This document shows positions 16,690-25,142 of a DNA stretch of 64,000 bases, piece after piece; position 1 is the stretch's first letter; each line of letters begins with the position of its first letter. Position numbers and translations under genes: made by a program. This stretch comes from Thermohalobaculum sp039816045. Its GTDB lineage: Bacteria > Pseudomonadota > Alphaproteobacteria > Rhodobacterales > Rhodobacteraceae. The notes under the pieces were generated by a model, which ran no database searches, was not told the DNA's origin, and worked only from the letters and a program-made list of their open reading frames with translations. The stretch is taken from positions 124,001-188,000 of the forward strand of contig JBCBYB010000004.1 in the NCBI GenBank assembly GCA_039816045.1, written 5' to 3'.

Positions 16690-18720
16690 TCAGAGCGCGA
16701 TCTTGCCGCCGCCCTGCTTGCTCACAACGACCACGGAGGGACGCGGCGGCATGCCGTAGGCGAAGTCGGGCCAGCGGGTCGCCGGATCCTCGAAGGTCGA
16801 GGAGCGCTCGAAGCCCGGGAAGTTCTTGGTGCCGTCGGTCGCGGGGTGCTGCACGGCCAGGAAGAGGGTCTCCTGGGTCTCCGTGAAGTACGGACCGCAC
16901 AGCTCGGCACCGATCGGCACGCGGAAGAACAGCTTCGAGGAGCCGCGGGCCGCGCCCTCGGTCTCGATGGCGTAGAGGCCGTCCGCCTTGCCGGTCTTGG
17001 CCCAGCCGCTGCCCTGATCCGTCGAGATCCAGAGACGGCCCGAGGCGTCGATGGCGCAGTTGTCGGGCGAGCCGAACCAGCCGTGCTCCGACGTCTCCGG
17101 CCCCCACTGCGCGCCGATCTCGGCCACATTCGGATCGCCGCACTTGATCAGGATCTCCCACTTGACCTGCGCGGTGTCGTGGTCGCCATCGGGCACGGTG
17201 AGCTCGATCACATGGCCGAAGGCGTTCTCCGCCCGCGGGTTGGCCACGTTCTCATCCCCCGGCTTGCGGCGGGTGTTGTTGGTCAGCAGGACATAGACCT
17301 TGTCGCCGCCCGGCTGCACGTCCTCAGGGCGGTCCATCGGGGTCGCGCCCAACAGATCCGATGCGATGCGCGCATCGATCACCACATCCGCCTGGCTGCT
17401 GAAGCCGTTCTCCTCGGTCAGTGGGCCGTGGCCGTAGAGGAGCGGCAGCCAGTCCATGGTGCCGTCTTCGTTGAAGCGCGCGACCGACAGCTCGCCCTCG
17501 GAGAGGAGCTGCATGTTCGCCGCCTTGTCGTCGGAGACGCGGCCCGCAGAGACGAAGCGGTAGAGATAGTCGAACCGGTTGTCGTCGCCCGAATAGATCA
17601 CCACGCGGCCGTCCTTGTTGAGGATCGACTCGGCCCCCTCGTGGCGGAAGCGGCCGAGGGCGGTGTGCTTGACCGGCAGCGCATCGGGGTCCATCGGGTC
17701 GACCTCGACGATGTAGCCGAAGCGGTTCTGCTCGTTCGGCTCTTTGTCGATGTTGAAGCGGTCGTGGTACTTGCCCCAGCTGTACCATTTGCCGGGCACG
17801 CCGTAGCGCTTCATCGACGCCGCCTGGGGCTGCTCGGAGATGTCCGGCTTGCCATCGGCATCGACCTTGTCGGTCCAGAAATAGCCGTGGAAGTTCTCCT
17901 CGGCCATCAGATAGGTGCCCCAGGGCGTGATGCCGCCGGCGCAGTTGTTGATGGTGCCCATGACGCGGGTGCCCGAGGGATCGGCCGCGGTCGTCAGACG
18001 CGCATGACCGGCCGCAGGACCGGAGATCGCCATCAGCGTGTTGAGCGGGGTGATGCGGCGGTTGACGGCGCTGTCGAGGACCGGCGCCCAGGTGCCGTCC
18101 GCGGCCTTGGCGATCTCGACGACGGTGCCGCCATGGGCTGCCATCTCGATCTCGGCCAGCTCGCGGGTCATGCCCTCGAAGTCCGCCTTGTCCTGACGGC
18201 CGAGGCCCGGGAACATCACCTCTTCGTTGGTGTACTCGTGGTTCACACAGAGCACACCGCGGGTCGCCTCGTCGTTCAGCGGCACGAAGCCGACATAGTC
18301 GTTGTTGTAGCCGAACTGCTTCAGCTGCGCCTCGACCGTCTGGTTCTGCGGGTCGAACTCCGGCGCGTCGGCCGTAATCTTGTCGCCCCAGCGCAGCAGG
18401 ATCTGAGCGTCATAGCCCTCGGCGACGTGGTGGGTGGTGTCGACGCCGCCCTCGATCTCGGTGAAGTCGAAGCTGCCGGGGGTCGCGGCTTTGGCCTCGG
18501 TCGCGGCCGTCATCGCGGTGGTGCCGAACAGCGCTGTGGTCGCCGAGACGGCGAGCGCGCCGCGCAGGATGTCGCGCCGGCCATAGCGGCGGTTGATCAC
18601 ATCGCCGATGGTGTTGCCGAGGTGGGGGTTCGTGGGCAGGTCGTCGAACGCCTCATAGGCTTCGGCTTTGTTGCAGATCTCCGCGTCGTTGATGATCTGC
18701 TGACGGGTCGTATCGGTCAT
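16690..18720 (-). CDS. phoX: PhoX family alkaline phosphatase (Tat-exported)
   Basis: A 676-residue protein of the PhoX/DUF839 family. A twin-arginine signal lies unusually deep (RRDILRGAL, arginines 48-49) after a long N-region, as is normal for PhoX, and is followed by a hydrophobic stretch and an A-X-A type cleavage site. The mature part has PhoX landmarks such as GVLCVNHEYTNEEVMFP, GTINNCAGGITPWGTYLMAEENFHGYF, and late RLWISTDQGSGWAKTGKADG. PhoX hydrolyses phosphomonoesters in the periplasm with a calcium/iron cofactor, releasing phosphate for uptake. A Pho-box array lies 106-145 bp upstream, fitting PhoB control. Confidence 0.93.
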   Translation of the reverse strand: MTDTTRQQIINDAEICNKAEAYEAFDDLPTNPHLGNTIGDVINRRYGRRDILRGALAVSATTALFGTTAMTAATEAKAATPGSFDFTEIEGGVDTTHHVAEGYDAQILLRWGDKITADAPEFDPQNQTVEAQLKQFGYNNDYVGFVPLNDEATRGVLCVNHEYTNEEVMFPGLGRQDKADFEGMTRELAEIEMAAHGGTVVEIAKAADGTWAPVLDSAVNRRITPLNTLMAISGPAAGHARLTTAADPSGTRVMGTINNCAGGITPWGTYLMAEENFHGYFWTDKVDADGKPDISEQPQAASMKRYGVPGKWYSWGKYHDRFNIDKEPNEQNRFGYIVEVDPMDPDALPVKHTALGRFRHEGAESILNKDGRVVIYSGDDNRFDYLYRFVSAGRVSDDKAANMQLLSEGELSVARFNEDGTMDWLPLLYGHGPLTEENGFSSQADVVIDARIASDLLGATPMDRPEDVQPGGDKVYVLLTNNTRRKPGDENVANPRAENAFGHVIELTVPDGDHDTAQVKWEILIKCGDPNVAEIGAQWGPETSEHGWFGSPDNCAIDASGRLWISTDQGSGWAKTGKADGLYAIETEGAARGSSKLFFRVPIGAELCGPYFTETQETLFLAVQHPATDGTKNFPGFERSSTFEDPATRWPDFAYGMPPRPSVVVVSKQGGGKIAL

Positions 18721-18825
18721 ACGTGCCTCTCTGTTGCAGGATGCAATATCAGATGGGTGCGTGCCGCCACGGTCCGGGCCGCGGCTGGTCCCATCCCGGA
18801 TTTATGGGCTGTCGGCAACAGTCCT

Positions 18826-18865
18826 TAGACCGATATATGACAGCCCTGTGAAACCCGTATGACAC
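18826..18865 (-). promoter_or_regulatory. Pho-box array upstream of phoX
   Basis: Read on the minus strand: GTGTCAT, GTTTCAC, CTGTCAT, CGGTCTA, each 7 bases and separated by exactly 4 bases (11-bp period). The PhoB consensus is CTGTCAT-N4-CTGTCAC, so three half-sites are good and the last is weak. A CATAAA sequence at 18801-18806, about 20 bp further downstream, could be the -10. PhoB would bind here and activate phoX when phosphate is low. Confidence 0.7.
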
Positions 18866-18884
18866 TGACCGTCGGGCATTGCCC

Positions 18885-19469
18885 TCAAAACTTGAAGAAC
18901 TTTTTCACCTTCGAGATGACCTCTTTGGAGCTCAGCCGGGTCTTCTTTTTCTTCACGAGGGTCCGCGCCGCCTTCTCGCCTGCGTTCCTGTCCGATTTGA
19001 AGAGCGCCAGCATGTCCGTGACCGCCGCCTTATCGGTGACGCCGAGCTCGTCGAGCAGCTTCTTCGGCAGCTTGATATCCGCGCGCAGGTTCTCGAGGTG
19101 ATGCGACTTAAAACCAGCAGAGCTGAAAAACTTCGGAATGGAGTCTTGTTCGAGATGATTGCGAACCATGGTCTCGGCTTCGGTGTAAACGTCATCCCAG
19201 TCGGACGGGGTCCAGTTTCCGGCGTTTGCTAGCTTGTTCGCTGTCTCCCGGTTGTCAGAGGAAATGTTGAGCGCAAAGGTTCCATTCAGCGAAAAGAATG
19301 TTTCGTAATGACTCTTTGGATCCCGGCCTCGCTTAATCGCACGAATAAACTCAATGTTCTCTTCGATTAATGTCTTTTTTGCGTGGGCGCGAAACAAGGG
19401 CCCGATCTTCGGATGAGCAAGCATTCTTTCTGGGTTGTTCGGGTACTTGATGTCATCGATCGTTTTCAT
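18885..19469 (-). CDS. RGS-domain-like protein (regulator of G-protein signalling fold)
   Basis: A 194-residue, lysine-rich, non-exported protein. Residues 13-120 read like an RGS domain: ERMLAHPKIGPLF, then the E-E-N motif at 36-38 (LIEENIEFIRAI), ALNISSDNRETANKL (N68), and a final segment QDSIPKFFSSAGF with D109, S110, P112 and F114. In eukaryotic RGS4 the equivalent E-N, N, and D-S residues contact the G-alpha subunit. The tail (about 125-194) is a basic helical extension. Codon use is less GC-rich than the neighbours, suggesting later arrival. Canonical G-alpha proteins are not known in bacteria, so the partner is unknown. The domain call is by eye and needs a profile search. Confidence 0.6.
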   Translation of the reverse strand: MKTIDDIKYPNNPERMLAHPKIGPLFRAHAKKTLIEENIEFIRAIKRGRDPKSHYETFFSLNGTFALNISSDNRETANKLANAGNWTPSDWDDVYTEAETMVRNHLEQDSIPKFFSSAGFKSHHLENLRADIKLPKKLLDELGVTDKAAVTDMLALFKSDRNAGEKAARTLVKKKKTRLSSKEVISKVKKFFKF

Positions 19470-19574
19470 CGCGTGTCCTTTCAGGATTTCACCAGAGCTT
19501 GATCGTCGCTTCTGATCGTTGGTGTCCCGAGGACGCGAAAAGGTTCATGCAAAAACGAACGAGAGCCGGTGCGG

Positions 19575-19593
19575 CGCACCCGGGGGTCCCGGG
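19575..19593. terminator. Perfect 8-bp GC hairpin downstream of the class V aminotransferase
   Basis: CACCCGGG-GGT-CCCGGGTG is a perfect 8-bp stem with a 3-base loop. It lies 37 bp past the stop of the minus-strand aminotransferase gene and before the RGS-like gene. There is no T-run. Confidence 0.35.
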
Positions 19594-19629
19594 TGGCCGT
19601 CCTGTCGGCTGGGGTCTGTGGCGGCTGGC

Positions 19630-20889
19630 TTAGGCCGTGATCTCGCGCATGGCGGAGAGGAACTGCGCCACCTCGGCGGTGGTGTTGTAGTGCGCGAGCG
19701 AAACCCGCACGCAGTCCGTCTGGCCGAGTGGGCCGAGGATGTTGCCGGAGTAATGGTCGTTCTTGCGGATATGCGTGCGCACGCCGCGCTCGTTGAGGCC
19801 CGAGACCACGGCGTCCGAGCCGAGCCCCTCGACCCAGAGCGAGACCAGCCCCTCGCGCGCCGGGTTCTCCGCGCCGCCGACGATGCGCACGGCGGGCATG
19901 TCCTTGAGGCCCGGCTGGTTGCCGGTGCCCTGGATCATCGCGTCTGTCAGAGACTGCTCATGGGCCTTGATGGCACCCGCCGCCGCCTCAAGCCGCGCGC
20001 GCCGGTCGGTCGCCTCGGAGACCTGCGCACCCAGCCAGTCAAGATAGCGCACGACCTCCGAGAAGGTCGCATAGGCGCCGGTGTCGCGGGTGCCAAGCTC
20101 CCACGCCGCCTCGGGCCCGCCGACGGGGGCGAGGTTGTCATGGGGCATCGCCGCCAGTCGCGGCCCGGCCCAGGCCACCCCATAGCCATGGCGCGAAAAC
20201 ACCTTGTAGGGCGAGATCGCATAGCCATCGACGCCAGCTGCCGACACGTCCACGCCGCCATGGGCCGCGTGCTGGATGCCGTCCACGATGATCAGACAGT
20301 CCGGCGCCACGGCCCGGATCGCAGCGGCCACAGCGGCAACATCCACGCCCATGCCCGTGACCGGCGAGGTGTGGACGATCGTGGCGATCTTGGTGTCCGG
20401 GGTCACGGCGGCGGCATAATGCTCCGCGGTCACGGTCCCGGTGGCGTCGTCATGGGCGACCATCTCGTGGCTCTGGCCCGCCACCTCCGCCCATCGTGCC
20501 GCCGCACTGCGCGAGGCCGGGTGCTCCAGCGTCGAGCCCAGCACACGCCCGCCCTGCCCCATGCCGAGGCACGCAGCCCCGATCAGGCGAAACAGCAACT
20601 CGGTCCCGCTCTCGCCGACGAACACCTCTCCGTCCGGGGCGTTGAAGAAGGCACGCATGTCATCCCGCGCCTCCGCGATCACCGCCATCAACGCCGCCGA
20701 GGCCGGGTTGTCACGCCCCTGGTTGTCCGGGATCGCGGCATACTCCGCCGAGAGCGCCGCGACGGATTTCAACGTCAGCGCCCCGCCTGCGTTCTCGAAG
20801 AAAATGCGCGGTCCGGTGAAGGGGCAGCGCTCGACATGGGCAAAGCGGTCACGGATGGCCTCGATCAGGCCGGGGGTGTCCTCGATCAC
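19630..20889 (-). CDS. Class V aminotransferase, cysteine desulfurase-like
   Basis: A 419-residue fold-type I PLP enzyme starting at GTG 20889, with a GAGAGGA ribosome site before it. The N-terminus GPRIFFENAGGALTL replaces the usual YLDNAA motif of NifS/SufS. The cofactor lysine is K229 in ISPYKVFSRHGYG, with the preceding IIVDGIQHAAHGGVDVSAAGVD holding the PLP-pyridine aspartate. The C-terminal RGVRTHIRKNDHYSGNILGPLGQTDCVRVSLAHYNT contains the substrate arginine. The group resembles the selenocysteine lyase/desulfurase-like family that often lacks a clear sulfur-acceptor cysteine. True substrate unknown. It is divergent from the periplasmic protein at 21150. Confidence 0.82.
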   Translation of the reverse strand: MIEDTPGLIEAIRDRFAHVERCPFTGPRIFFENAGGALTLKSVAALSAEYAAIPDNQGRDNPASAALMAVIAEARDDMRAFFNAPDGEVFVGESGTELLFRLIGAACLGMGQGGRVLGSTLEHPASRSAAARWAEVAGQSHEMVAHDDATGTVTAEHYAAAVTPDTKIATIVHTSPVTGMGVDVAAVAAAIRAVAPDCLIIVDGIQHAAHGGVDVSAAGVDGYAISPYKVFSRHGYGVAWAGPRLAAMPHDNLAPVGGPEAAWELGTRDTGAYATFSEVVRYLDWLGAQVSEATDRRARLEAAAGAIKAHEQSLTDAMIQGTGNQPGLKDMPAVRIVGGAENPAREGLVSLWVEGLGSDAVVSGLNERGVRTHIRKNDHYSGNILGPLGQTDCVRVSLAHYNTTAEVAQFLSAMREITA

Positions 20890-20947
20890 GGGGAGGTCCT
20901 CTCAAAGGGTTGGTGCCCTCACCAATCACGCTCCGCGCGCCTATGCA

Positions 20948-21048
20948 ATATCGCAGATATCGCACCAATATCGCTCGGAGATATCGCAGCGCCCTATCGC
21001 ATCCCATTGTCGCCGACGGGCCATCAAATATCCGCCGCATTATCGCAC
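20948..21048. repeat. Array of (A)TATCGC motifs in the divergent intergenic region
   Basis: The heptamer ATATCGC or its core TATCGC occurs at 20949, 20958, 20969, 20982, 20995 and 21041, all in one orientation; a near copy (ATATCCGC) lies between the last two. Spacings are 9, 11, 13, 13 and 46 bases. Together these fill most of the 260-bp gap between two divergent genes. The arrangement looks like a multi-site operator or a small direct-repeat expansion. It is too short and irregular for CRISPR. Confidence 0.6.
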
Positions 21049-21149
21049 CAGAACTCTGCGAATGGTGTCGCAGCGCGGCATGAAAAGCACGCCTTGGCGG
21101 CGGCGAATCGTGCTAAGCAGCGGCGCGTTTAATCCACGGGAGATCCTAT

Positions 21150-22790
21150 ATGAAAACCGTTCCATCCATAGCATTCGCCCTTGCCACCGTCTCAGCCGTC
21201 GGCCTTTCGGCCGCGACGCCGTCCGGCCCCGCCCGCGCCCAGACGCCGGCGGACATCGCAAGTGCCGAGGCGGCCTTCGACTTCCTCCAACAGCTGGGCA
21301 TCCGCTATGCGGTGTTGGCGGCGCGGACGGCGATTGACCTGACCTATGAGAGCGTGTCGATCGATCCGCGCAACAACGCCGCGGTGCTGAACGGCGTGAC
21401 GCTGCGCCCCCGCCTCGACTGGGACCCGGAGCGCCAGTGCGAGATCCGCATCGAGCGCCTGGCGACCGCCGGCACGCCGACGCTGGATCTGCTCCAGTCG
21501 ACCTTCGAGATTGCGGGCGCTAGCGTGCCGGCCGTCTGCCTCGACCCGGGCACCGGCGCGATGCTGTCGAGCTTTGGCTACCCGGTGCTCGAGGTCTCCC
21601 GCGCCTCCATCGCCATCGCCTATGACATGCCGAGTTCGGGCGCCAATCTCTTTGTCAGCGCCGACATCGCAGACGCGGCAGAGGTCACCGTGACCTCCGA
21701 TTTCGACTATGTCTATGTCACTGGAATCCTTGACGAAGAGACGGGCGGAGAGCCAATCCCGGTCGCCAAGCTGAGCACCGCCGAGGTGGTCCTCGAGAAC
21801 GCAGGGCTGTGGGAGCGTGTCTCACCAATGCTGGGCGCCCAGGTCGGCGATCTGCAGCAGTTGCCCGCGATGGTCGGCCCGATGCTGGGCTCGATGCTGG
21901 CAGCCCCCGGTCAGCCCATCGGCGCGGCCGAACAAGCGCTGATCGACAACCTCTCGACCGAGCTCGCCCGCTTCCTCGAGACCGGCGACCGTCTGGTGCT
22001 GAGCAGCCAGCCCGAGGGCGGTGTGTGGCTGTCGGAGGACACCTTCTCCACCCCGCAAGCCGCCATTGCCGCCCTCCAGCCGATGCTGTCCTCCGCACCG
22101 CTCGCGGTCGATCAGATGGTGGCCGCGGACCAGCTCGCAGCGGCGCTCGCAGGCGGAGCCGGGCTCGATGATGCGAGCCGGCTCAGCGTCGGTGAGGCAC
22201 TGATCACGGGCATCGGCGCCCCGCGGGCCCTGACCGAGGGAAAGGCGCTGATCGCCCCGCTGGCCGAAGCCTGGAACGGCGAGGCGGCACTGTTGATGGG
22301 TGAGGCGATGGCCGATGAGGGCGATGCCGCCGGGGCCTATACCATGGCGCTGCGGGCCCAGGCGGGCGGCGCGGCGGGCGCGCTTGGCCTGACCGACACG
22401 CTCGAAGCCGATCTCGACGCCGCAACGGTGCTTGCGGCCCAGACCGCCGTTCACGAGGGATGGCCGGATCTCGGCGCCTGGCAGTCGTTGCGGGCCGAAG
22501 CCGAACAGGCGGGCGATGTGACTGCGATCCGCCGCATGGCGTTTGCCGCCGCAACCGGGAACGGCGCCCCGCGCAGCTATGCGGAGGCCTACTATCTCGC
22601 CTCGCTGGCCGCTGCCGCCGGGGACACCGCGGCAGCCACCCTCCGCGACCGGCTGGACAACCGCTTCACCGTTGCGGGCACGCGGGACGCGGACTGGGTC
22701 GCCGTCAGCAACCGGGCGGGCTCACAGGCCCTGATCGCCTGGACCACCGGCGGGATCGCCGAGCGGGTGCGCCAAGCCTACGGTCGCTGA
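21150..22790 (+). CDS. Exported protein of unknown function with C-terminal Sel1-like segment
   Basis: A 546-residue protein with a signal peptide (cleavage near PARAQT, about residue 31). The mature N-terminal half (about 35-330) has many alternating hydrophobic positions, with segments such as ISIAYDMPSSGANLFVSADIADAAEVTVTSDFDYVYV, suggesting a beta-rich domain. The C-terminal third is alanine-rich and helical and ends with NGAPRSYAEAYYLASLAAAAGDTAAATLRDRL, which resembles one Sel1/TPR-like repeat. No enzyme motif was found. It has its own upstream region holding the ATATCGC array, and a strong hairpin follows the stop. Confidence 0.8.
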   Translation: MKTVPSIAFALATVSAVGLSAATPSGPARAQTPADIASAEAAFDFLQQLGIRYAVLAARTAIDLTYESVSIDPRNNAAVLNGVTLRPRLDWDPERQCEIRIERLATAGTPTLDLLQSTFEIAGASVPAVCLDPGTGAMLSSFGYPVLEVSRASIAIAYDMPSSGANLFVSADIADAAEVTVTSDFDYVYVTGILDEETGGEPIPVAKLSTAEVVLENAGLWERVSPMLGAQVGDLQQLPAMVGPMLGSMLAAPGQPIGAAEQALIDNLSTELARFLETGDRLVLSSQPEGGVWLSEDTFSTPQAAIAALQPMLSSAPLAVDQMVAADQLAAALAGGAGLDDASRLSVGEALITGIGAPRALTEGKALIAPLAEAWNGEAALLMGEAMADEGDAAGAYTMALRAQAGGAAGALGLTDTLEADLDAATVLAAQTAVHEGWPDLGAWQSLRAEAEQAGDVTAIRRMAFAAATGNGAPRSYAEAYYLASLAAAAGDTAAATLRDRLDNRFTVAGTRDADWVAVSNRAGSQALIAWTTGGIAERVRQAYGR

Positions 22791-22813
22791 GCGACGCGAG
22801 GCGGGTGTGAGGG

Positions 22814-22838
22814 CCGCGCGGGGAGCCTCCTCGCGCGG
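22814..22838 (+). terminator. Strong hairpin after the exported protein gene
   Basis: CCGCGCGGGGA-GCC-TCCTCGCGCGG forms an 11-bp stem (one G-T pair) with a 3-base loop, 23 bp after the stop codon. It is followed by TCTTGACC, so the T-run is short. Confidence 0.6.
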
Positions 22839-22910
22839 TCTTGACCCCTTCCAGGCACGCGGGTAGTCGGGTCGCAACGGCCACCAGGGCCATCGAGGGA
22901 GATAACGGGC

Positions 22911-23840
22911 ATGAAGGCGACGCGGGCGGTACAGGGCATTCTGCGCAACTACGAAGCGGACAATCCGGGCGTGAAGGGCAACCTCTGCCGGATGTTGATG
23001 ACCGGAAAGCTGGGCGGCACCGGCAAGATGATCATCCTGCCCGTCGACCAAGGCTTCGAGCACGGCCCCGCCCGCAGTTTCGCGCCCAACCCCGATGCCT
23101 ACGACCCGCATTACCACTACAGTTTGGCGATCGAGGCGGGCCTCAATGCCTATGCCGCGCCGCTCGGAATGCTCGAGGCAGGCGCGGACACCTTTGCGGG
23201 TCAGATCCCGACGATCCTCAAGGCCAACAGCGCGAACTCTCTGATCCCGTCCGAGGCGCCGAAGGACCAAGCAATCACGGCGAGCGTCGACGATGCGCTG
23301 CAGCTCGGTTGTGCGGCCATCGGGTTCACGATCTATCCCGGCTCGTCCGCCGGCCTCGAGATGTTCGAAGAGATCTCCGAGATGCGCGAGGAAGCGGCGG
23401 CGAAGGGTGTTGCCACCGTCATCTGGTCCTACCCGCGCGGCGAGTCGCTCTCGAAAGACGGCGAGACCGCGATCGACATTGCAGCCTATGCGACCCAGAT
23501 CGCCGCGCTCCTCGGCGCCCATGTGATCAAAGTGAAGCTCTCCACCGACCATCTTGAGCTCAAAGAAGCTAAAAAAGTCTATAAAAGCGAAGCGATCGAC
23601 ATCTCGACCCAGGCAGCCCGCGTCGCCGACTGCGTGAAGTCTGCCTTCAACGGACGCCGCATCATCGTGTTCTCCGGCGGCTCCAAGAAAGGCGCCAACA
23701 GCGTCTATGACGATGCCCGCGCGATCCGCGACGGGGGGGGCAACGGCTCGATCATCGGCCGCAACACCTTCCAGCGGCCCCGTGCCGAAGCGCTGGAGAT
23801 GCTGGGCAAGCTGGTCGCCATCTATCGTGGCCGCGCCTGA
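22911..23840 (+). CDS. fbaB: Class I fructose-bisphosphate aldolase (archaeal/FbaB type)
   Basis: A 309-residue enzyme of the FbaB/DhnA TIM-barrel family. Its N-terminal motif MIILPVDQGFEHGPARSF is diagnostic, and the Schiff-base lysine lies in HVIKVKLSTDHLE. The phosphate-binding loop is IIVFSGGSKKGA. It cleaves or forms fructose 1,6-bisphosphate in glycolysis/gluconeogenesis in the cytoplasm without a metal ion. A small YrhK gene follows 7 bp downstream, and a run of small genes continues to a ThiE-like gene at 25.7 kb. Confidence 0.93.
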   Translation: MKATRAVQGILRNYEADNPGVKGNLCRMLMTGKLGGTGKMIILPVDQGFEHGPARSFAPNPDAYDPHYHYSLAIEAGLNAYAAPLGMLEAGADTFAGQIPTILKANSANSLIPSEAPKDQAITASVDDALQLGCAAIGFTIYPGSSAGLEMFEEISEMREEAAAKGVATVIWSYPRGESLSKDGETAIDIAAYATQIAALLGAHVIKVKLSTDHLELKEAKKVYKSEAIDISTQAARVADCVKSAFNGRRIIVFSGGSKKGANSVYDDARAIRDGGGNGSIIGRNTFQRPRAEALEMLGKLVAIYRGRA

Positions 23841-23847
23841 TCCCACC

Positions 23848-24117
23848 ATGGCGCGCGCGATGTTCCACCCCGGGCTCGCCACCGCCACCCCGCGCCATGC
23901 CGAGGTCTACGGGTTCTATGAGAAGCTCTACACCGTGGTCGATTTCGTCGCCTCGACCACCTTCGTCGTGGGATCGGTGTTCTTTTTCTACGAGAGCCTG
24001 ACCTTCTCCGGAACCTGGCTGTTTCTGATCGGCTCGATCTGTTTCGGCCTGCGCCCCACGGTGAAGCTGCTGAGGGAATTTCACCTGGCGCGCCTGCCCT
24101 TGCCGGGCGACGACTAG
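23848..24117 (+). CDS. YrhK domain small membrane protein
   Basis: An 89-residue protein. The start at ATG 23848 gives a normal-length YrhK protein; an in-frame GTG at 23827 would overlap the aldolase. Two hydrophobic helices (about 28-47 and 54-70) carry the YrhK pattern YEKLYTVVDFVASTTFVVGSVFFFYESL and FLIGSICFGLRPTVKL. The function of YrhK is not known. It follows the aldolase gene by 7 bp. Confidence 0.8.
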   Translation: MARAMFHPGLATATPRHAEVYGFYEKLYTVVDFVASTTFVVGSVFFFYESLTFSGTWLFLIGSICFGLRPTVKLLREFHLARLPLPGDD

Positions 24118-24256
24118 CCGTTTGGCACGGCACTTCAGCCGCTTCGTAAGCGGGGTCTGACGGCTGACTGTGCCCGCGCGCTTCGGCGTGAAGATCTTCA
24201 CAGAGACACTGCTGGAGGCGGCATACCCTAGGTCATCCGAACAGGAGACCGGAGCG

Positions 24257-24628
24257 ATGAGCCATGCGTCACCCTCTTCCAAGCGCCATGAAGGGCAAAG
24301 CGCGAGGCGGCAAGCCATGTCCATAGGTCTCTTCGTCCTCGGCTCGGCGGTGTTCTATGCGGGCGCCATGGTCGCCATGAAGCTTTGGGGCCAAGCCCCT
24401 CCGCTGGTTCTGCTTTTGGTCATCGCAACCCTGATGGGGGCCGGCGTCTGGCTCGAGATCGGCGCGCTCCAGAGCGAGCGGTTGGGCCTCGTCTACGTGC
24501 TGATCCTCGGTGCCGAATGCCTTCTGATCGCGCTGGCCTCATCGCTCTGGTTCGGTGAAAACTTCTCGACGCGGGAAATTCTGGGCGGGCTGATGATCCT
24601 CCTCGGCACCGCGGTTGCGTGGAGCTGA
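24257..24628 (+). CDS. Small SMR/EamA-like membrane protein
   Basis: A 123-residue protein whose ATG at 24257 follows a GGAG ribosome site. After a charged, serine-rich N-terminus of about 20 residues come four hydrophobic helices (about 23-42, 48-65, 75-95 and 103-121). The final part, LASSLWFGENFSTREILGGLMILLGTAVA, matches the fourth helix and FGE motif of small multidrug resistance transporters. The first-helix glutamate typical of drug-exporting EmrE is not evident at the usual place, so drug export is doubtful. Confidence 0.65.
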   Translation: MSHASPSSKRHEGQSARRQAMSIGLFVLGSAVFYAGAMVAMKLWGQAPPLVLLLVIATLMGAGVWLEIGALQSERLGLVYVLILGAECLLIALASSLWFGENFSTREILGGLMILLGTAVAWS

Positions 24629-24649
24629 GCCCTGGCCCATAAGGCGCGC

Positions 24650-25090
24650 ATGTCCGACGCCAAGCGCATCATCGAAATGTTGGGGCTCGCGCGCCACCCC
24701 GAGGGCGGCTGGTACCGCGAGACTTGGCGCGCCGAGTCCACGGATGGCGCCCGGCCCGCGGGCACGGCGATCTATTACTTGTTGGAAGCGGGCGATTTTT
24801 CTCATTGGCATCGGGTGGATGCCGCGGAGATCTGGCATTGGTATGGCGGCGGGCCTCTCTCGCTGACGCTTTCCCCGGACGGCCATGATGCGGAGGCGCA
24901 TGTGCTCGGCCCCGAGCTTACCGCAGGCCAACGCCCCCAACTGATCGTGCCCGAGGGATGGTGGCAAACCGCCACCTCGCTCGGCGCCTGGACGCTGGTC
25001 GGCTGCACGGTGTCCCCCGGGTTCCAGTTCGAGGGGTTCGAGATGGCCCCGCCCGATTGGCGCCCCGTGCCCCGTCCGCCCAAAGGTTGA
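24650..25090 (+). CDS. DUF985 cupin-domain protein
   Basis: A 146-residue cupin of the DUF985 (YML079w-like) family. It begins with IIEMLGLARHPEGGWYRETWRA, the family hallmark. The cupin core has HWHRVDAAEIWHWYGGGPL and a second strand set with LIVPEGWWQTATSLGAWTLVGCTVSPGF. Histidines in HWH and the glutamate of AEIWHW could bind a metal. Structures of the family suggest a small-ligand-binding or sugar-modifying role, but no reaction is established. It starts 21 bp after the SMR-like gene. Confidence 0.88.
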   Translation: MSDAKRIIEMLGLARHPEGGWYRETWRAESTDGARPAGTAIYYLLEAGDFSHWHRVDAAEIWHWYGGGPLSLTLSPDGHDAEAHVLGPELTAGQRPQLIVPEGWWQTATSLGAWTLVGCTVSPGFQFEGFEMAPPDWRPVPRPPKG

Positions 25091-25142
25091 CAGCGCGCGC
25101 GCGCCGGGCGACCACACCCGCCCGAGCGAAGGGAACGCGCCC

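Noticed and set aside
16267..18828. An 853-codon open frame on the plus strand
   Set aside because: It is the mirror of phoX and the GT-C gene in high-GC sequence; the protein has low-complexity Arg/Val/Gly composition and no family motif.
20948..21048. ATATCGC array as a small CRISPR
   Set aside because: Repeats are only 6-7 bases, spacings are 9-46 bases and no cas genes are present.
19519..21132. A 537-codon plus-strand frame
   Set aside because: It lies opposite the class V aminotransferase, which has clear PLP motifs; the frame runs through the ATATCGC array, which is not coding.
24139..24153. CCGCTT-CGT-AAGCGG hairpin after the YrhK gene
   Set aside because: Only 6 bp and no T-run; too weak to call a terminator.
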